DNA from: an uncultured delta proteobacterium
GTDB taxonomy: Bacteria; Myxococcota_A; Polyangia; Polyangiales; Polyangiaceae
Assembly (NCBI GenBank): GCA_903906315.1
Contig: CAIVJW010000132.1
Location: forward strand, 163,886-227,885
Length of the DNA stretch: 64,000 nt
Direction: 5' to 3'
This document shows positions 11,300-20,137 of this stretch, piece after piece. The notes under the pieces are model-generated. The model was not told where the DNA came from and made no database searches. It saw only the letters and a list, made by a program, of their open reading frames with translations. Every line of letters begins with the position of its first letter. Position 1 is the first letter of the stretch. The translations under genes were made by a program, and so were the position numbers.

Positions 11300-13975
11300 T
11301 CACGCTCGGGGGCTCACGAGCGCGCGGAGCTTCACGACGAGCTGGAGCGCATCGAGCGGGGTGAGCCGGTCGATGTCGACGACGCGCAGGGTGTCGACCG
11401 CCGCCTTGCTGCCGTCGTCCTCCGGGGGCCGCGGCGTCCCGAAGAGGTCGAGCTGCGGTGAGCCGGCACGCGAGCGGCCGCGCAGAGTCGACGGTTGACC
11501 GCTCGGCAGCGCGGCCCCCGCCTCGAGGGTGCCGAGGATCGCCTTCGCCCTGGCGACGACCCCCTCGGGGATGCCCGCCAACCGCGCAACCGCGACGCCA
11601 TAACTGCGGCTCGCCGCGCCTTCGCAGAGCTTGTGCAAGAACACGACGTCGTCACCGTGCTCCCGTGCCGAAACCGAGTAGTTCGCGATGCCCTGCGCGG
11701 TCTTCGCGAGCTCGGTGAGCTCGTGGTAGTGCGTCGCGAAGAGGGCGCGACAGCCGACCGCTTCGTGCAGGTGCTCCGCCACGGCCCATGCGATGGCGAG
11801 CCCGTCGTAGGTGCTCGTTCCGCGGCCGATCTCGTCCAGGATGACGAGCGATCGCCGCGTCGCTTCGCGGAGGATCGACGCGGTCTCGCGCATCTCGACC
11901 ATGAACGTGCTCTCACCGCGCGCGACGTCGTCGCTGGCCCCCACGCGAGATAGCACGCGGTCGACCACGCCGATCCGTGCCTCGCGCGCCGGCACGTAGC
12001 TGCCCGCCTGCGCGAGGACGACGATGAGCGCGACCTGCCGCATCAGCGTCGACTTCCCCGCCATGTTCGGCCCGGTGACGAGCCACAATCGCTCTCCGCC
12101 GAGGTCGAGCACCGTATCGTTTGGCACGAACCGCCCCGCCGCGGCGAGGCGCTCCACGACGGGATGCCTTCCATCCTTGATGGCGAGCACCTCGCCTGCG
12201 TCGACGTGTGGCCGCACGTAGTCGAAGCGATGCGCGACGTCGGCGAGCGCCGCCGCCACATCCCACGTCGAGAGCTGCGCGGCGAGGCGGCGCACGCGAT
12301 CGGCGCCCTGGGCCGCGAGCAACGACAGCTCTCCGACGAGCTCGGTCTCGCGATCGATTGCGCGCGCTTCCGCGTTCTCGATCCTGTCGGCGAGATCGTC
12401 GAGCGCGGCGTTCGTGAAGCGCTCGCCTCCTGCGACGGTCTGCTTGCGCCTCCACGTCGACGGAGCCTTCGCGAGGTGGGTCTTCGTGACCTCGATGTAC
12501 CAGCCGAACACCCGCGTGAAGCGCACGCGCAACGACGTGGCGCCGGTCTGCGCCCGCAGCTCGGCCTCGAGGGCGAGCACCAGCTCGGTGGCGGAGCGCT
12601 TGAGGTGCCGCTGCTCGTCCAGCGCGCGGTCGAAGCCGTCACGAATGACGCCGCCCTCCCGGGCGTGCGGCGGCGGTCGGTCGACGACGGCAGCAGCGAG
12701 CCGCGTCGCGAGGTCGGTGACGAGGTCCGTTCCCTCGACGGCGAGGAGCTCGCGCGCACTCGCGTCCGGCAGCGTCTCGAGCGCGCGGAGCGCGACGGGC
12801 GCCGCCTCGAGCCCGTCGCGCAGCCCCGCGAGGTCGCGCGGTGTGGCTTCACGCAGGGCGGCGCGCACGGCAAGGCGCTCGAGATCGCCGACGCCGCCGA
12901 GAGCCTGGCGTAGCTCGCTTCGCGCGCGGGTGTGCGTCACGAACGCTTCGACCTCGTCGAGCCGCCGCCGGATGGCAGCGACATCCAGCAGCGGCGACAG
13001 CAACCGGCGGCGGAGCAAGCGGGCACCGCCGGGGGTGACCGTGGCGTCGACGACGTCGAGCAGCGAACCCTTCGTGGACCCATCCGCGCCGCGGCACAGC
13101 TCGAGATGCGCTTGCGCAGTCTCGTCGAGGCGCAACGTCGCCGAGGGGTCGAGCGGCGCGACGCGGCGCACGGGCACCGGAGCGCCAGGCGTGCAGCGCC
13201 GCGCGAAGCGGAGAGCGCGTGCGACCGCACGGAGCGCGAGCGGAGCGTGGACCTTCGCCGATTCGGCAGCGAGCGGCGGCGCCGCGGCCTCGTCGATGGT
13301 GGTGCTGATCTCCGCGTCCAGGAGGGGCTCGTCGGCTCGCGCCGCCGCTCGGGGCGCTGCCATGCGAGTCAGCGCGGCGACCTCGGCAAGGCCGGCTGGA
13401 ATCAGCGCCTCGCGCGGGTCCGCGCGACCGAGCTCAGCCATCAGCGACGCGAGGTCGGGCACGACGGCGGCCGAGAGCTCGCCCGTCGACAGGTCGAGCA
13501 ATGCGACGCCGAATGGTCCCCTCCCCGCCCCCGCCGCTTCCTCCCCCGCGTCCACTGCCGCGAGGTAGTTGTTGGCGCGTGCATCGAGCTGGTCCGTCTC
13601 GGTGACGAGTCCCGGGGTGACCACCCGCACCACCTGGCGTGGAACGATGCCCTTGACCTTGGAGGGGTCGGCCATCTGGTCGCAGATCGCGACCTTGTAG
13701 CCTTTGGCGAGCAGCTTCGAGACGTACCCGTGCGCGGCGTGATGCGGCACTCCCGCCATCGGGATCTCGTCCGGCGCCCCCTTGTTCCGGCTCGTGAGCG
13801 TCAGGCTGAGCTCACGCGCGACGAGCACGGCGTCGTCGTGAAACATCTCGTAGAAGTCGCCCATCCGAAAGAAGAGCACGGCGTCTGGGTACGCGGACTT
13901 GGCGTCCTGGTACTGCCGCATCACGGGCGTGAGCTTCTTCGCGTCGCTCTTGGGCGTGGGCGGCACGGCGGCCAC
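11300..13975 (-). CDS. mutS: DNA mismatch repair protein MutS
   Basis: ATPase that recognises mispairs and small loops and recruits MutL. At 891 residues it has normal length. The N-terminal mismatch-reading loop FFRMGDFYEMF has the stacking Phe and the Glu two residues later. The C-terminal ATPase shows Walker A GPNMAGKST (about residues 632-640), Walker B and signature LVILDEIGRGTSTYDG, and ATHYHEL. Near the C-terminus PQLDLFG fits the sliding-clamp binding consensus QLxLF. The GTG at 13975 is taken as start; it lies 3 bases after the stop of the upstream secreted-protein gene with no clear ribosome binding site of its own, so expression may depend on that gene. No mutL is near. Confidence 0.97.
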   Translation of the reverse strand: MAAVPPTPKSDAKKLTPVMRQYQDAKSAYPDAVLFFRMGDFYEMFHDDAVLVARELSLTLTSRNKGAPDEIPMAGVPHHAAHGYVSKLLAKGYKVAICDQMADPSKVKGIVPRQVVRVVTPGLVTETDQLDARANNYLAAVDAGEEAAGAGRGPFGVALLDLSTGELSAAVVPDLASLMAELGRADPREALIPAGLAEVAALTRMAAPRAAARADEPLLDAEISTTIDEAAAPPLAAESAKVHAPLALRAVARALRFARRCTPGAPVPVRRVAPLDPSATLRLDETAQAHLELCRGADGSTKGSLLDVVDATVTPGGARLLRRRLLSPLLDVAAIRRRLDEVEAFVTHTRARSELRQALGGVGDLERLAVRAALREATPRDLAGLRDGLEAAPVALRALETLPDASARELLAVEGTDLVTDLATRLAAAVVDRPPPHAREGGVIRDGFDRALDEQRHLKRSATELVLALEAELRAQTGATSLRVRFTRVFGWYIEVTKTHLAKAPSTWRRKQTVAGGERFTNAALDDLADRIENAEARAIDRETELVGELSLLAAQGADRVRRLAAQLSTWDVAAALADVAHRFDYVRPHVDAGEVLAIKDGRHPVVERLAAAGRFVPNDTVLDLGGERLWLVTGPNMAGKSTLMRQVALIVVLAQAGSYVPAREARIGVVDRVLSRVGASDDVARGESTFMVEMRETASILREATRRSLVILDEIGRGTSTYDGLAIAWAVAEHLHEAVGCRALFATHYHELTELAKTAQGIANYSVSAREHGDDVVFLHKLCEGAASRSYGVAVARLAGIPEGVVARAKAILGTLEAGAALPSGQPSTLRGRSRAGSPQLDLFGTPRPPEDDGSKAAVDTLRVVDIDRLTPLDALQLVVKLRALVSPRA

Positions 13976-13978
13976 GGC

Positions 13979-16900
13979 TCAGTAGAACTGACGACTGACC
14001 TGGATTGACTGCGTGCTGACGAGGAAGAGGCCGTTGATCGAGCCGTCGGTGACCGCGATCTCGCCCGTGGACGACAGGAACCGGAGCGCCTGCGGCTGGA
14101 CATCCTTCGTCGACGAGGCGAGGTCCACCGCGAGGGCCTGAAAGGCGCCTTGCGTGGTGAACCGGAAGTTCATGTCCCGTGCCGGCGGGACCACGCACTT
14201 GCCGGTCTTGCACTCCGCGCCGCCGCACTCGATCGTCGACGTGCAGGAGCGCGGGCCACCCGCCACGATGGCAAATCGGAACATCGGGTTGATGAACGCG
14301 ACGGAGTCGCCGTCCTTCACCGGTGCCGCGCCCGCGAGCCAGGCTCGCCCGTTGCGACGGGCGAGCCGCGGATCGCACGAGCTTCGGCATGCACCCGTTG
14401 CGGGATCCGCGATCACGTGGTGCAGGAACCCGGCCTGGTCGCCTTGCACGATCCACTGAGAGCCGCCACGGACGTAGAACGTCACGTCGGACGGGAAGCA
14501 GCACTTCAGCTTGTCGGTCGAGAGGCCCGTCTCCTGGACGCGGAGCTCGAGCAGCAGGCGGTCCTGGTATGCCTCACGAATGCGCATGTCGCGCTCCGGG
14601 CGCGGGACATCCGGCGTGCCGAAGAGGCCGCTGCAGACCGCGTAGCCGCACTCGCCTCCGTTGGCCCCCCAGTACGCGTCGTTCTCGGGGGGGATCGGCG
14701 AGGTGATCTGAACGTAGTCGGCGGCCCCTCCCGACTGCGTGTCCGCCTCATCCGGCGTCGCCCCCTGAGCGACGAGCAGATCGCGCACGGCCTCGCGGCT
14801 CTGAATGCCGGCGTCGCAGTAGCGACCGTTCGGGTCGCGCAACCCATCGTCGGGGGAGCCCCCGGGGGCCAGGCGCAAGTTCGTCAATCGCCTCGAGTAG
14901 TCGGCGACGCCACCCTCCCACGCCACGACCCAGTTCTGGTCGCCGACGTGGACCCGCGGATCCTCGACGTTCATCGCGAGCGCGTAGCGCAGCTGCGTCT
15001 CCGCCTTCGTGCCCTCCTGGTTCGACGAGCGGCTCTCGGTGCCCTCACCGCTGTCGCGGAGCACCTCGAGGTTCGAGCCCACCGCGAGAGGCGGGGGCGC
15101 TCCGCCATTCGAGGGTGCCGTCCCGACCATGAACGGCAGCGATCCGCGGGAGTCCGTCGTGGCATCGCTCGCAATGAGGGCGCCCGTCTTGTCGTAGAGC
15201 AGCGGGAGGGACGTCAACCCTGGGGCGTGGTGACCGACGCGTTCGTCGACGACCGCGTATTGAGCGCTGCGCGGAGCGTTCGCCTCGACCACGTTGCACG
15301 AGACCTCTCGCGTGCTGGCTAGGCCCGTGCCTTTGCGGTCACCGCAGCCCGCGGACGGCGAGAGGTCTTGCGGAGCGCGGCAGTCGGCGTCGAGATCATC
15401 GATGTCGACGACGCCTATCTGGCCGCTGGAAAGCAGAACGAACCCGAACGTGCCGCGAAGCAGGTTCGGACCGGCGCCGCTCTGGTACGTGCACTGGTTC
15501 TGCGCTTGCTCGGTCGGGTGAGCGGCGAAGTACTGGTCGTCGACGCAGCCCGAGGTGCGGTAGAGCGTGCGCAGATCGCACGTCGAGGGCGGGCTCGACG
15601 TCGCGGCGCAGAGCGGCAGACCGCTCTCTGGGCTGCACCGAATCCCAGCCGAAGCGGTCCCGGTCGCCGGGTTCGCCGCAGGCAGATCGCGGGTGAGGAC
15701 CAAGAGGTCTTGCGCGGGAGCGGTGTACTTGATGCGGTCGGGTGCCTGGAAGGGGTTCCACTCCGGGTGCGAACGCTGGAGCGGGTAGCGCGAGGTCGCG
15801 CCTTCGCTGACGTCGAAGGCCATCGTGCTGCCGTCCTCGACGTCGATGGCGTAGACGTACCGCTTCAGCTTGGCGGTGGGGGCGGACGTGGTCGCGACGC
15901 GGCTCGTCACGACGACCCGCGCAGGGTCCCGCGCGTCCGTGGGGAGGAGCGGTGGCCTCTCCATGGGTTCGCACGGAGTGGGGAGGTCGATCACGTGAAC
16001 GACCGGCGCGTCGAGGTCCGCGACGAACATTCGATCGCCTGCCACCGCGACCCCGGCCGGGCGCGACCGCGCGCTGGCGACCACCGCGGGGGCGGGCACG
16101 GAGGGCTCGACGCATCCGGGGGCCGGCTTGGGTGTCGGGCCTCCGGGCTCGGGAGCAGGAAGGTGGACGGAGAGAGGCACCCATCGCTCGATGGGACAGG
16201 GGTCGAAGGTACCTGCGTCGAGGTCGAGCACGGTCTGCGCGTCGATCACGGCGAAACCGCCGAGATCGGGCAGCGTCACGAGCAGCTTCTCCCGCCCCGG
16301 GCCTTCGCGCGAAAGGTCTCCGTGCGCTGCGTTCTTCAGCGCAGGGGGCTCGGCTTCGTACACGCCGTCGCAGCTCGCGCGCACCGCACCGTTCTTCGCC
16401 GGGTCGAGCGCGACGATGACCTCGCCCGGAGCCGCGGGCAGACGGCACGCCGGCCACGACGAGAGCACGGGCTCGGTGGTGCGTTCGCTGGGGCGGATGC
16501 TGTTGCTCGGTAGCGCGAAGATGGCCTCGCGGCCGATCTCCGCGACGCCGACGAACGAGGCGGTGCCGCCCGGCGTCGAGACGATATCCGTCGGCTGGGC
16601 GCCGATTGGCAGGAAGTTCGCCCCCGGAACGCCCGGGTCCTCGTCGACGATGTTGCCAGTGGACGCCGTCGTGTCAACGAGCGCGACCTCCCCTCGCGTC
16701 GTCTGTGTCACGAGGGCATAAAGGTGCGGCACCGTTGTCGCGCCGGTCTCGGTCTGGCCGAAATCCTGGGCCGTGCTCGCCACGGTGCCCGTGCAGCGCT
16801 CGAGCGGCAGGGCGGCGCTCGGCTGGGTACCCGGTGCCGCGAGGCACACGAACGAGGTCCGCCCGGAGCGCTCGAGCGATCGCACGGCGACCTCCTGCGC

Positions 16901-17002
16901 TTGCTGGGTGCACCCCTCCGAAGGAGCCAGCGCGGACGTACACGCGATCAGCGCCGCGACCGAGGCCAGACGGCCGGCGCGCCGCGAGGAAGCCGCCCTC
17001 AC
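13979..17002 (-). CDS. Large secreted propeller-like protein with Cys-rich C-terminal module
   Basis: The product has 1007 residues. It opens with an Arg-rich n-region and a hydrophobic stretch ending SALAPSEGC, so it is exported and possibly a lipoprotein with a non-standard lipobox. Repeated segments about a value and its lookup (DLGGFAVIDAQTV, VVHVIDLPTP, QIGVVDIDDLDADC) recall YncE/NHL-type beta-propeller blades. Near residues 930-950 the spacing CTSTIECGGAECKTGKC matches a Cys-knot repeat common in myxobacterial surface proteins. No catalytic motif is recognised. The GTG start at 17002 overlaps the stop of the preceding propeller lipoprotein (GTGA), and mutS follows after 3 bases. Fold is inferred; partnership with the upstream lipoprotein is strongly suggested by coupling. 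Confidence 0.75.
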   Translation of the reverse strand: MRAASSRRAGRLASVAALIACTSALAPSEGCTQQAQEVAVRSLERSGRTSFVCLAAPGTQPSAALPLERCTGTVASTAQDFGQTETGATTVPHLYALVTQTTRGEVALVDTTASTGNIVDEDPGVPGANFLPIGAQPTDIVSTPGGTASFVGVAEIGREAIFALPSNSIRPSERTTEPVLSSWPACRLPAAPGEVIVALDPAKNGAVRASCDGVYEAEPPALKNAAHGDLSREGPGREKLLVTLPDLGGFAVIDAQTVLDLDAGTFDPCPIERWVPLSVHLPAPEPGGPTPKPAPGCVEPSVPAPAVVASARSRPAGVAVAGDRMFVADLDAPVVHVIDLPTPCEPMERPPLLPTDARDPARVVVTSRVATTSAPTAKLKRYVYAIDVEDGSTMAFDVSEGATSRYPLQRSHPEWNPFQAPDRIKYTAPAQDLLVLTRDLPAANPATGTASAGIRCSPESGLPLCAATSSPPSTCDLRTLYRTSGCVDDQYFAAHPTEQAQNQCTYQSGAGPNLLRGTFGFVLLSSGQIGVVDIDDLDADCRAPQDLSPSAGCGDRKGTGLASTREVSCNVVEANAPRSAQYAVVDERVGHHAPGLTSLPLLYDKTGALIASDATTDSRGSLPFMVGTAPSNGGAPPPLAVGSNLEVLRDSGEGTESRSSNQEGTKAETQLRYALAMNVEDPRVHVGDQNWVVAWEGGVADYSRRLTNLRLAPGGSPDDGLRDPNGRYCDAGIQSREAVRDLLVAQGATPDEADTQSGGAADYVQITSPIPPENDAYWGANGGECGYAVCSGLFGTPDVPRPERDMRIREAYQDRLLLELRVQETGLSTDKLKCCFPSDVTFYVRGGSQWIVQGDQAGFLHHVIADPATGACRSSCDPRLARRNGRAWLAGAAPVKDGDSVAFINPMFRFAIVAGGPRSCTSTIECGGAECKTGKCVVPPARDMNFRFTTQGAFQALAVDLASSTKDVQPQALRFLSSTGEIAVTDGSINGLFLVSTQSIQVSRQFY

Positions 17003-18666
17003 TTGGACTCCTTCGGCGAAACGGGCTGACCCAGGCTCGCGAACATGGATCCAAACGTGTATTCGTGGCGCATGTCCAGGTCCACGACGCCGACGTACGA
17101 GTCGGTGAAGTGCCCGACCAGCAGAAAGGAGTGCATCCCGTCCCCGTCGTCCCCCGTGTCGAAAGCGATGGCGTGCGGCCCGCGCCCCGTTCGGATCACC
17201 TGGTCCACGCGGCGCGCCTCCGGGTCGTAGGAGAAGACGAACCGGGAGTCGAAAGCGACCGCGAAGACCCTCAACGCGAGCTTGCCGTCACGGTCGACCA
17301 CGTGCCCGAGGGCGACGTGCGAGGCGCCGTACGTCAGCGGCACCGCTTCGTAGATGGACACCTTGTCGAAGGCGCTCGCGACCTTGCCGGTCCCGGTCGG
17401 GTCCGCCTGCGTCAGGATGGTCTCGATCCGACCCACGAGCAGGGACGCCGGGGTCCGGTTCGCGACGAAGAAGCGGAGGGGGATCGACACGCACGCCGTC
17501 AGGCATGCCGTCGGGTCGGCGTTCGGGCCCGACACGCAAGCCGCCTCGCAGGATTTCCGCTCGCTCGCGTCGAGCGCGATGCCGCGCGAGTCGGTTCCCT
17601 TCGCGAGCGCGGTGATCCCGGCGCCACCGGCGCGGGTCAAGAACGGGCGCGACGGGTCACCCTCGTCGACGTGATAGCGGAGGAGATCGACCTCCGGAGC
17701 GGCGCGGAACGTGACCAGGAAGCCCGGTTCGTAGCCGATCGAAGCCGGCTTCGTCCCCGCTCGGCTGGCCGTGATCAGCGCTGGCTCGGGCACGGTGGCG
17801 ATCGCGGTCGGACCGTCGGGTAGCCCCGACACCGTGAACTGAAGCGCGGGCCGGTCGCTCGGCGTCCACGGGCCCGCCGCGTCCCACGGGTTGGTCACGA
17901 GGCTGGCCGACCCCTGCGTCTGGTGGGCTACGACGAGCAGGTTTCCGCCATCGTAGGTCGCGGCATCGACGCCGACCGGCTCGACCGGCAGCACGATCCC
18001 GCGGCTGTTTTCCGTGGGATTCTGACCGACGCGGTGAGAATCGGCGCAGCGCTGGTCCGCCATCCCGTTCTGGCCGCAGTCGAGACAGAACGCGCTGCCG
18101 TCGGCGCACGGGCTGTACGGATGCGCGGGGTCCGAGTCGTCGGTGATGTCGAAGTAGGTGAGCGACGGGTCGCCACGCACCGGGACGAACAGCCGTGCGC
18201 CGGCGACCCCATCGGGCCTACGCACGATGATCTCACCGGAGGCGAATGCGCCGATCGTTGCGGCGCTCCGGACGTAGCTGTTCGCTTCGAGGGCCGTGCA
18301 CGGGGCCGGTGACAGCAGGCGGTTGTTGTTCGGGACGAGGCCCGCTGCGACGCAACCGGCCTGACTGCCGCGGCTGCCCTCGAGCGCGGCGCGCAGACCG
18401 CCCAGGCGGCCGCGCACGCCCGCGAGGTCCATCGCCATCACGCTGCCGCCGTTGTACTGGAGGTCGAAGTCCGAGTTCGCGACGAACAGCGTCGAACGCC
18501 CCGGCGAGACGGCGAGGCCGGTCGGGAAGTAGAACGAATCCAGCGGCGGAGGCTGTCCCGAGCTCGGCGTGATGCACGACGCCAGCGCGAGGGAGACCGC
18601 GCCGAACGCGGCGGCTCCAGCTGCGACTCGCGTGCGAAACCGGCGGTCCGTGGTGGGGACGGTCAT
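16999..18666 (-). CDS. Propeller-like outer lipoprotein
   Basis: A 555-residue protein. ATG 18666 was chosen because it gives a clean signal peptide, hydrophobic from about residue 14, with lipobox LASC (Cys about residue 31) followed by a Ser/Pro-rich linker. The mature part begins FYFPTGLAVSPGRSTLFVANSDFDL, a classic beta-propeller repeat opening, with later blades such as GTKPASIGYEPGFLV and GRGPHAIAFDTGDDGD. It also has two Cys clusters (CLDCGQNG; CEAACVSG..CLTACVS). Function unknown; binding or scaffolding at the cell surface is likely. The frame is open to 19560, but the extension is Arg/Ala-rich shadow of the divergent Sel1 gene. It leads a three-gene minus-strand unit ending in mutS. 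Confidence 0.8.
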   Translation of the reverse strand: MTVPTTDRRFRTRVAAGAAAFGAVSLALASCITPSSGQPPPLDSFYFPTGLAVSPGRSTLFVANSDFDLQYNGGSVMAMDLAGVRGRLGGLRAALEGSRGSQAGCVAAGLVPNNNRLLSPAPCTALEANSYVRSAATIGAFASGEIIVRRPDGVAGARLFVPVRGDPSLTYFDITDDSDPAHPYSPCADGSAFCLDCGQNGMADQRCADSHRVGQNPTENSRGIVLPVEPVGVDAATYDGGNLLVVAHQTQGSASLVTNPWDAAGPWTPSDRPALQFTVSGLPDGPTAIATVPEPALITASRAGTKPASIGYEPGFLVTFRAAPEVDLLRYHVDEGDPSRPFLTRAGGAGITALAKGTDSRGIALDASERKSCEAACVSGPNADPTACLTACVSIPLRFFVANRTPASLLVGRIETILTQADPTGTGKVASAFDKVSIYEAVPLTYGASHVALGHVVDRDGKLALRVFAVAFDSRFVFSYDPEARRVDQVIRTGRGPHAIAFDTGDDGDGMHSFLLVGHFTDSYVGVVDLDMRHEYTFGSMFASLGQPVSPKESK

Positions 18667-18863
18667 CCTCGACCTGCCCGGCGCGCCGCGCGGGCGACTC
18701 GCGTTTTCGCGAGCGCAGCCGAGCCTCGCGCCGCTCCAACCGAGGTCGACGGGGGCGGAGGTGAATGGATTCGTTGCGCGCCGCCCATGATGCGGGCGCA
18801 GCCTAGTCACACGCCCGAGCACCTGCAACACGCATGACGCGGAGCCGAACGAGAACCCCGCGC

Positions 18864-18892
18864 TTGTCGGACCCGTGGTCGGACGATAGAGT
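18864..18892 (+). promoter_or_regulatory. Promoter candidate of the Sel1 lipoprotein gene (possible leaderless start)
   Basis: TTGTCG (18864-18869), 17-base spacer, TAGAGT (18887-18892): four of six matches in each box. The start point would fall at about 18897-18901, on top of the twin ATG at 18895 and 18898, and no Shine-Dalgarno sequence is present. Confidence 0.4.
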
Positions 18893-18894
18893 CG

Positions 18895-19842
18895 ATGATG
18901 GTGCTGGGGAAGCGCGCGGTCGCGTTCTGGACGCTTGCGCTTGCCTGCACGGGCTGCCTGGAGCAGCGCGCGCGCCGCCATCTCGAGGGCGCCGAGGCGA
19001 TGACGGAGGTCGAGCTCCGCGTCGACGACGACGGGCTCGTTCATTTCGCCGGGCTTCAAGAGGGGCGCCGTTGCACCGGTTCGCTCACGATGGACCGCCG
19101 GCTGCGCGGCTCTTCGATTCACCAGAGCATGAACTGCATCGGCCCGGTCGAAGCCGGCCTGCCCGAGCTCCGCACCCCAAGGGCGCGCGGCGCGGCGCGC
19201 GGGTGCGACATGCACGACGAAGACTGCTGCGGGCTGCTCGGGATCTTCCTCGTGCGAGGGGAGGACGTGCCACGCGACGAGGAGCGAGGACGTCGACTCG
19301 CGTCGACGGCGTGCGATGGGGGCGCGCCGATGGCGTGCGCGGAGCTCGGCCGCCTGCATGCCGAGGGGATCGGCTACCCGCGCGACCTCGCGGTGGCGTC
19401 CGAGCTCCTCGACCGAAGTTGCAAGCTCGGGCACATGGTCGGGTGCGTTTACCTCGCCGAGCTCGTCGATTCGGCCGGGGGGCCCCCGAGCAGCCACCCC
19501 GAGGCGCTCGTGCATTTTCGCGATGCGTGCGGCAAGGGAGTGGGCGCTGGATGCGTGCAAACGGGCCGCATGCTCACCGTCGGCATGGGTGCGCCGCAGA
19601 GCTACCCGGGGGCGATCGCCGCATTCTCACGAGCGTGCGAGCTCGGCGATCCGTTCGTGTGCAACGACGTCGGTGGGATGTACGGCGAGGGACGGGGCGC
19701 GCCGCGTGATCTCGTCGCAGCCGCACGATTCTTCGACGCGGCGTGCCGTGGTGGCGACGCGCGTGGCTGTCGCAACCTGAGGCGGACGTGCGACCGGGGC
19801 GTCCTGGAAGCGTGCACGGGTACGGCACCTCCCACGCTGTGA
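18895..19842 (+). CDS. Cys-rich Sel1-repeat lipoprotein
   Basis: The product has 315 residues and starts at ATG 18895 or the adjacent ATG 18898. Signal peptide with lipobox ACTGC, Cys at about residue 22. From residue 130 onward are four to five Sel1-type helical repeats (GAPMACAELGRLHAEGIGYPRDL; DPFVCNDVGGMYGEGRGAPRDL), each carrying a Cys pair spaced as in the disulphide-stabilised Sel1 proteins of the Helicobacter Hcp type. Sel1 repeats bind proteins, so an envelope scaffold or inhibitor role is likely but unproven. The region before the repeats (35-110) has no recognised domain. It is divergent from the propeller lipoprotein. Confidence 0.86.
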   Translation: MMVLGKRAVAFWTLALACTGCLEQRARRHLEGAEAMTEVELRVDDDGLVHFAGLQEGRRCTGSLTMDRRLRGSSIHQSMNCIGPVEAGLPELRTPRARGAARGCDMHDEDCCGLLGIFLVRGEDVPRDEERGRRLASTACDGGAPMACAELGRLHAEGIGYPRDLAVASELLDRSCKLGHMVGCVYLAELVDSAGGPPSSHPEALVHFRDACGKGVGAGCVQTGRMLTVGMGAPQSYPGAIAAFSRACELGDPFVCNDVGGMYGEGRGAPRDLVAAARFFDAACRGGDARGCRNLRRTCDRGVLEACTGTAPPTL

Positions 19843-20137
19843 GGGCGCCGCGCCCCCGATTCTCTCCCCTGCGCTCCTTCGGCCGATCGCGTCGGTGCGC
19901 GGCCCGCCCACACATATTTCGCTCACGCCCGCGACGCGAGGTTGGTCGTCACGCGGGTCGTGAGCGGCTCGGAGCAGGCGGCCGTGCGGTGCGTGACCGT
20001 GTCGGGGGGCGAGCTCCCCCTTCGTGGCGAAGCTCCCCGAACGTATTCGGGGCTCATCGTCATCGTCGCCCCACCGTGCTCGAACCCGACGCCCGCCACC
20101 GCAGGCGGCGGGCTCGGCGAAGGCCTCGGGCGGCTCG
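19843..20137. other. Convergent intergenic region between Sel1 and PEGA genes
   Basis: I see no gene in these 295 bases. It contains three hairpins: GGGCG-CCG-CGCCC directly after the Sel1 stop (19844-19856), CCCCGAA-CGTA-TTCGGGG at 20035-20052, and GCCCGCC-9 bases-GGCGGGC at 20091-20113. They fit terminators for the two convergent genes. Confidence 0.5.
20035..20052. terminator. Hairpin with perfect 7-bp stem and CGTA loop
   Basis: CCCCGAA (20035-20041) pairs with TTCGGGG (20046-20052). It lies about 85 bases beyond the PEGA gene stop on the minus strand and can serve either direction. Confidence 0.4.
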
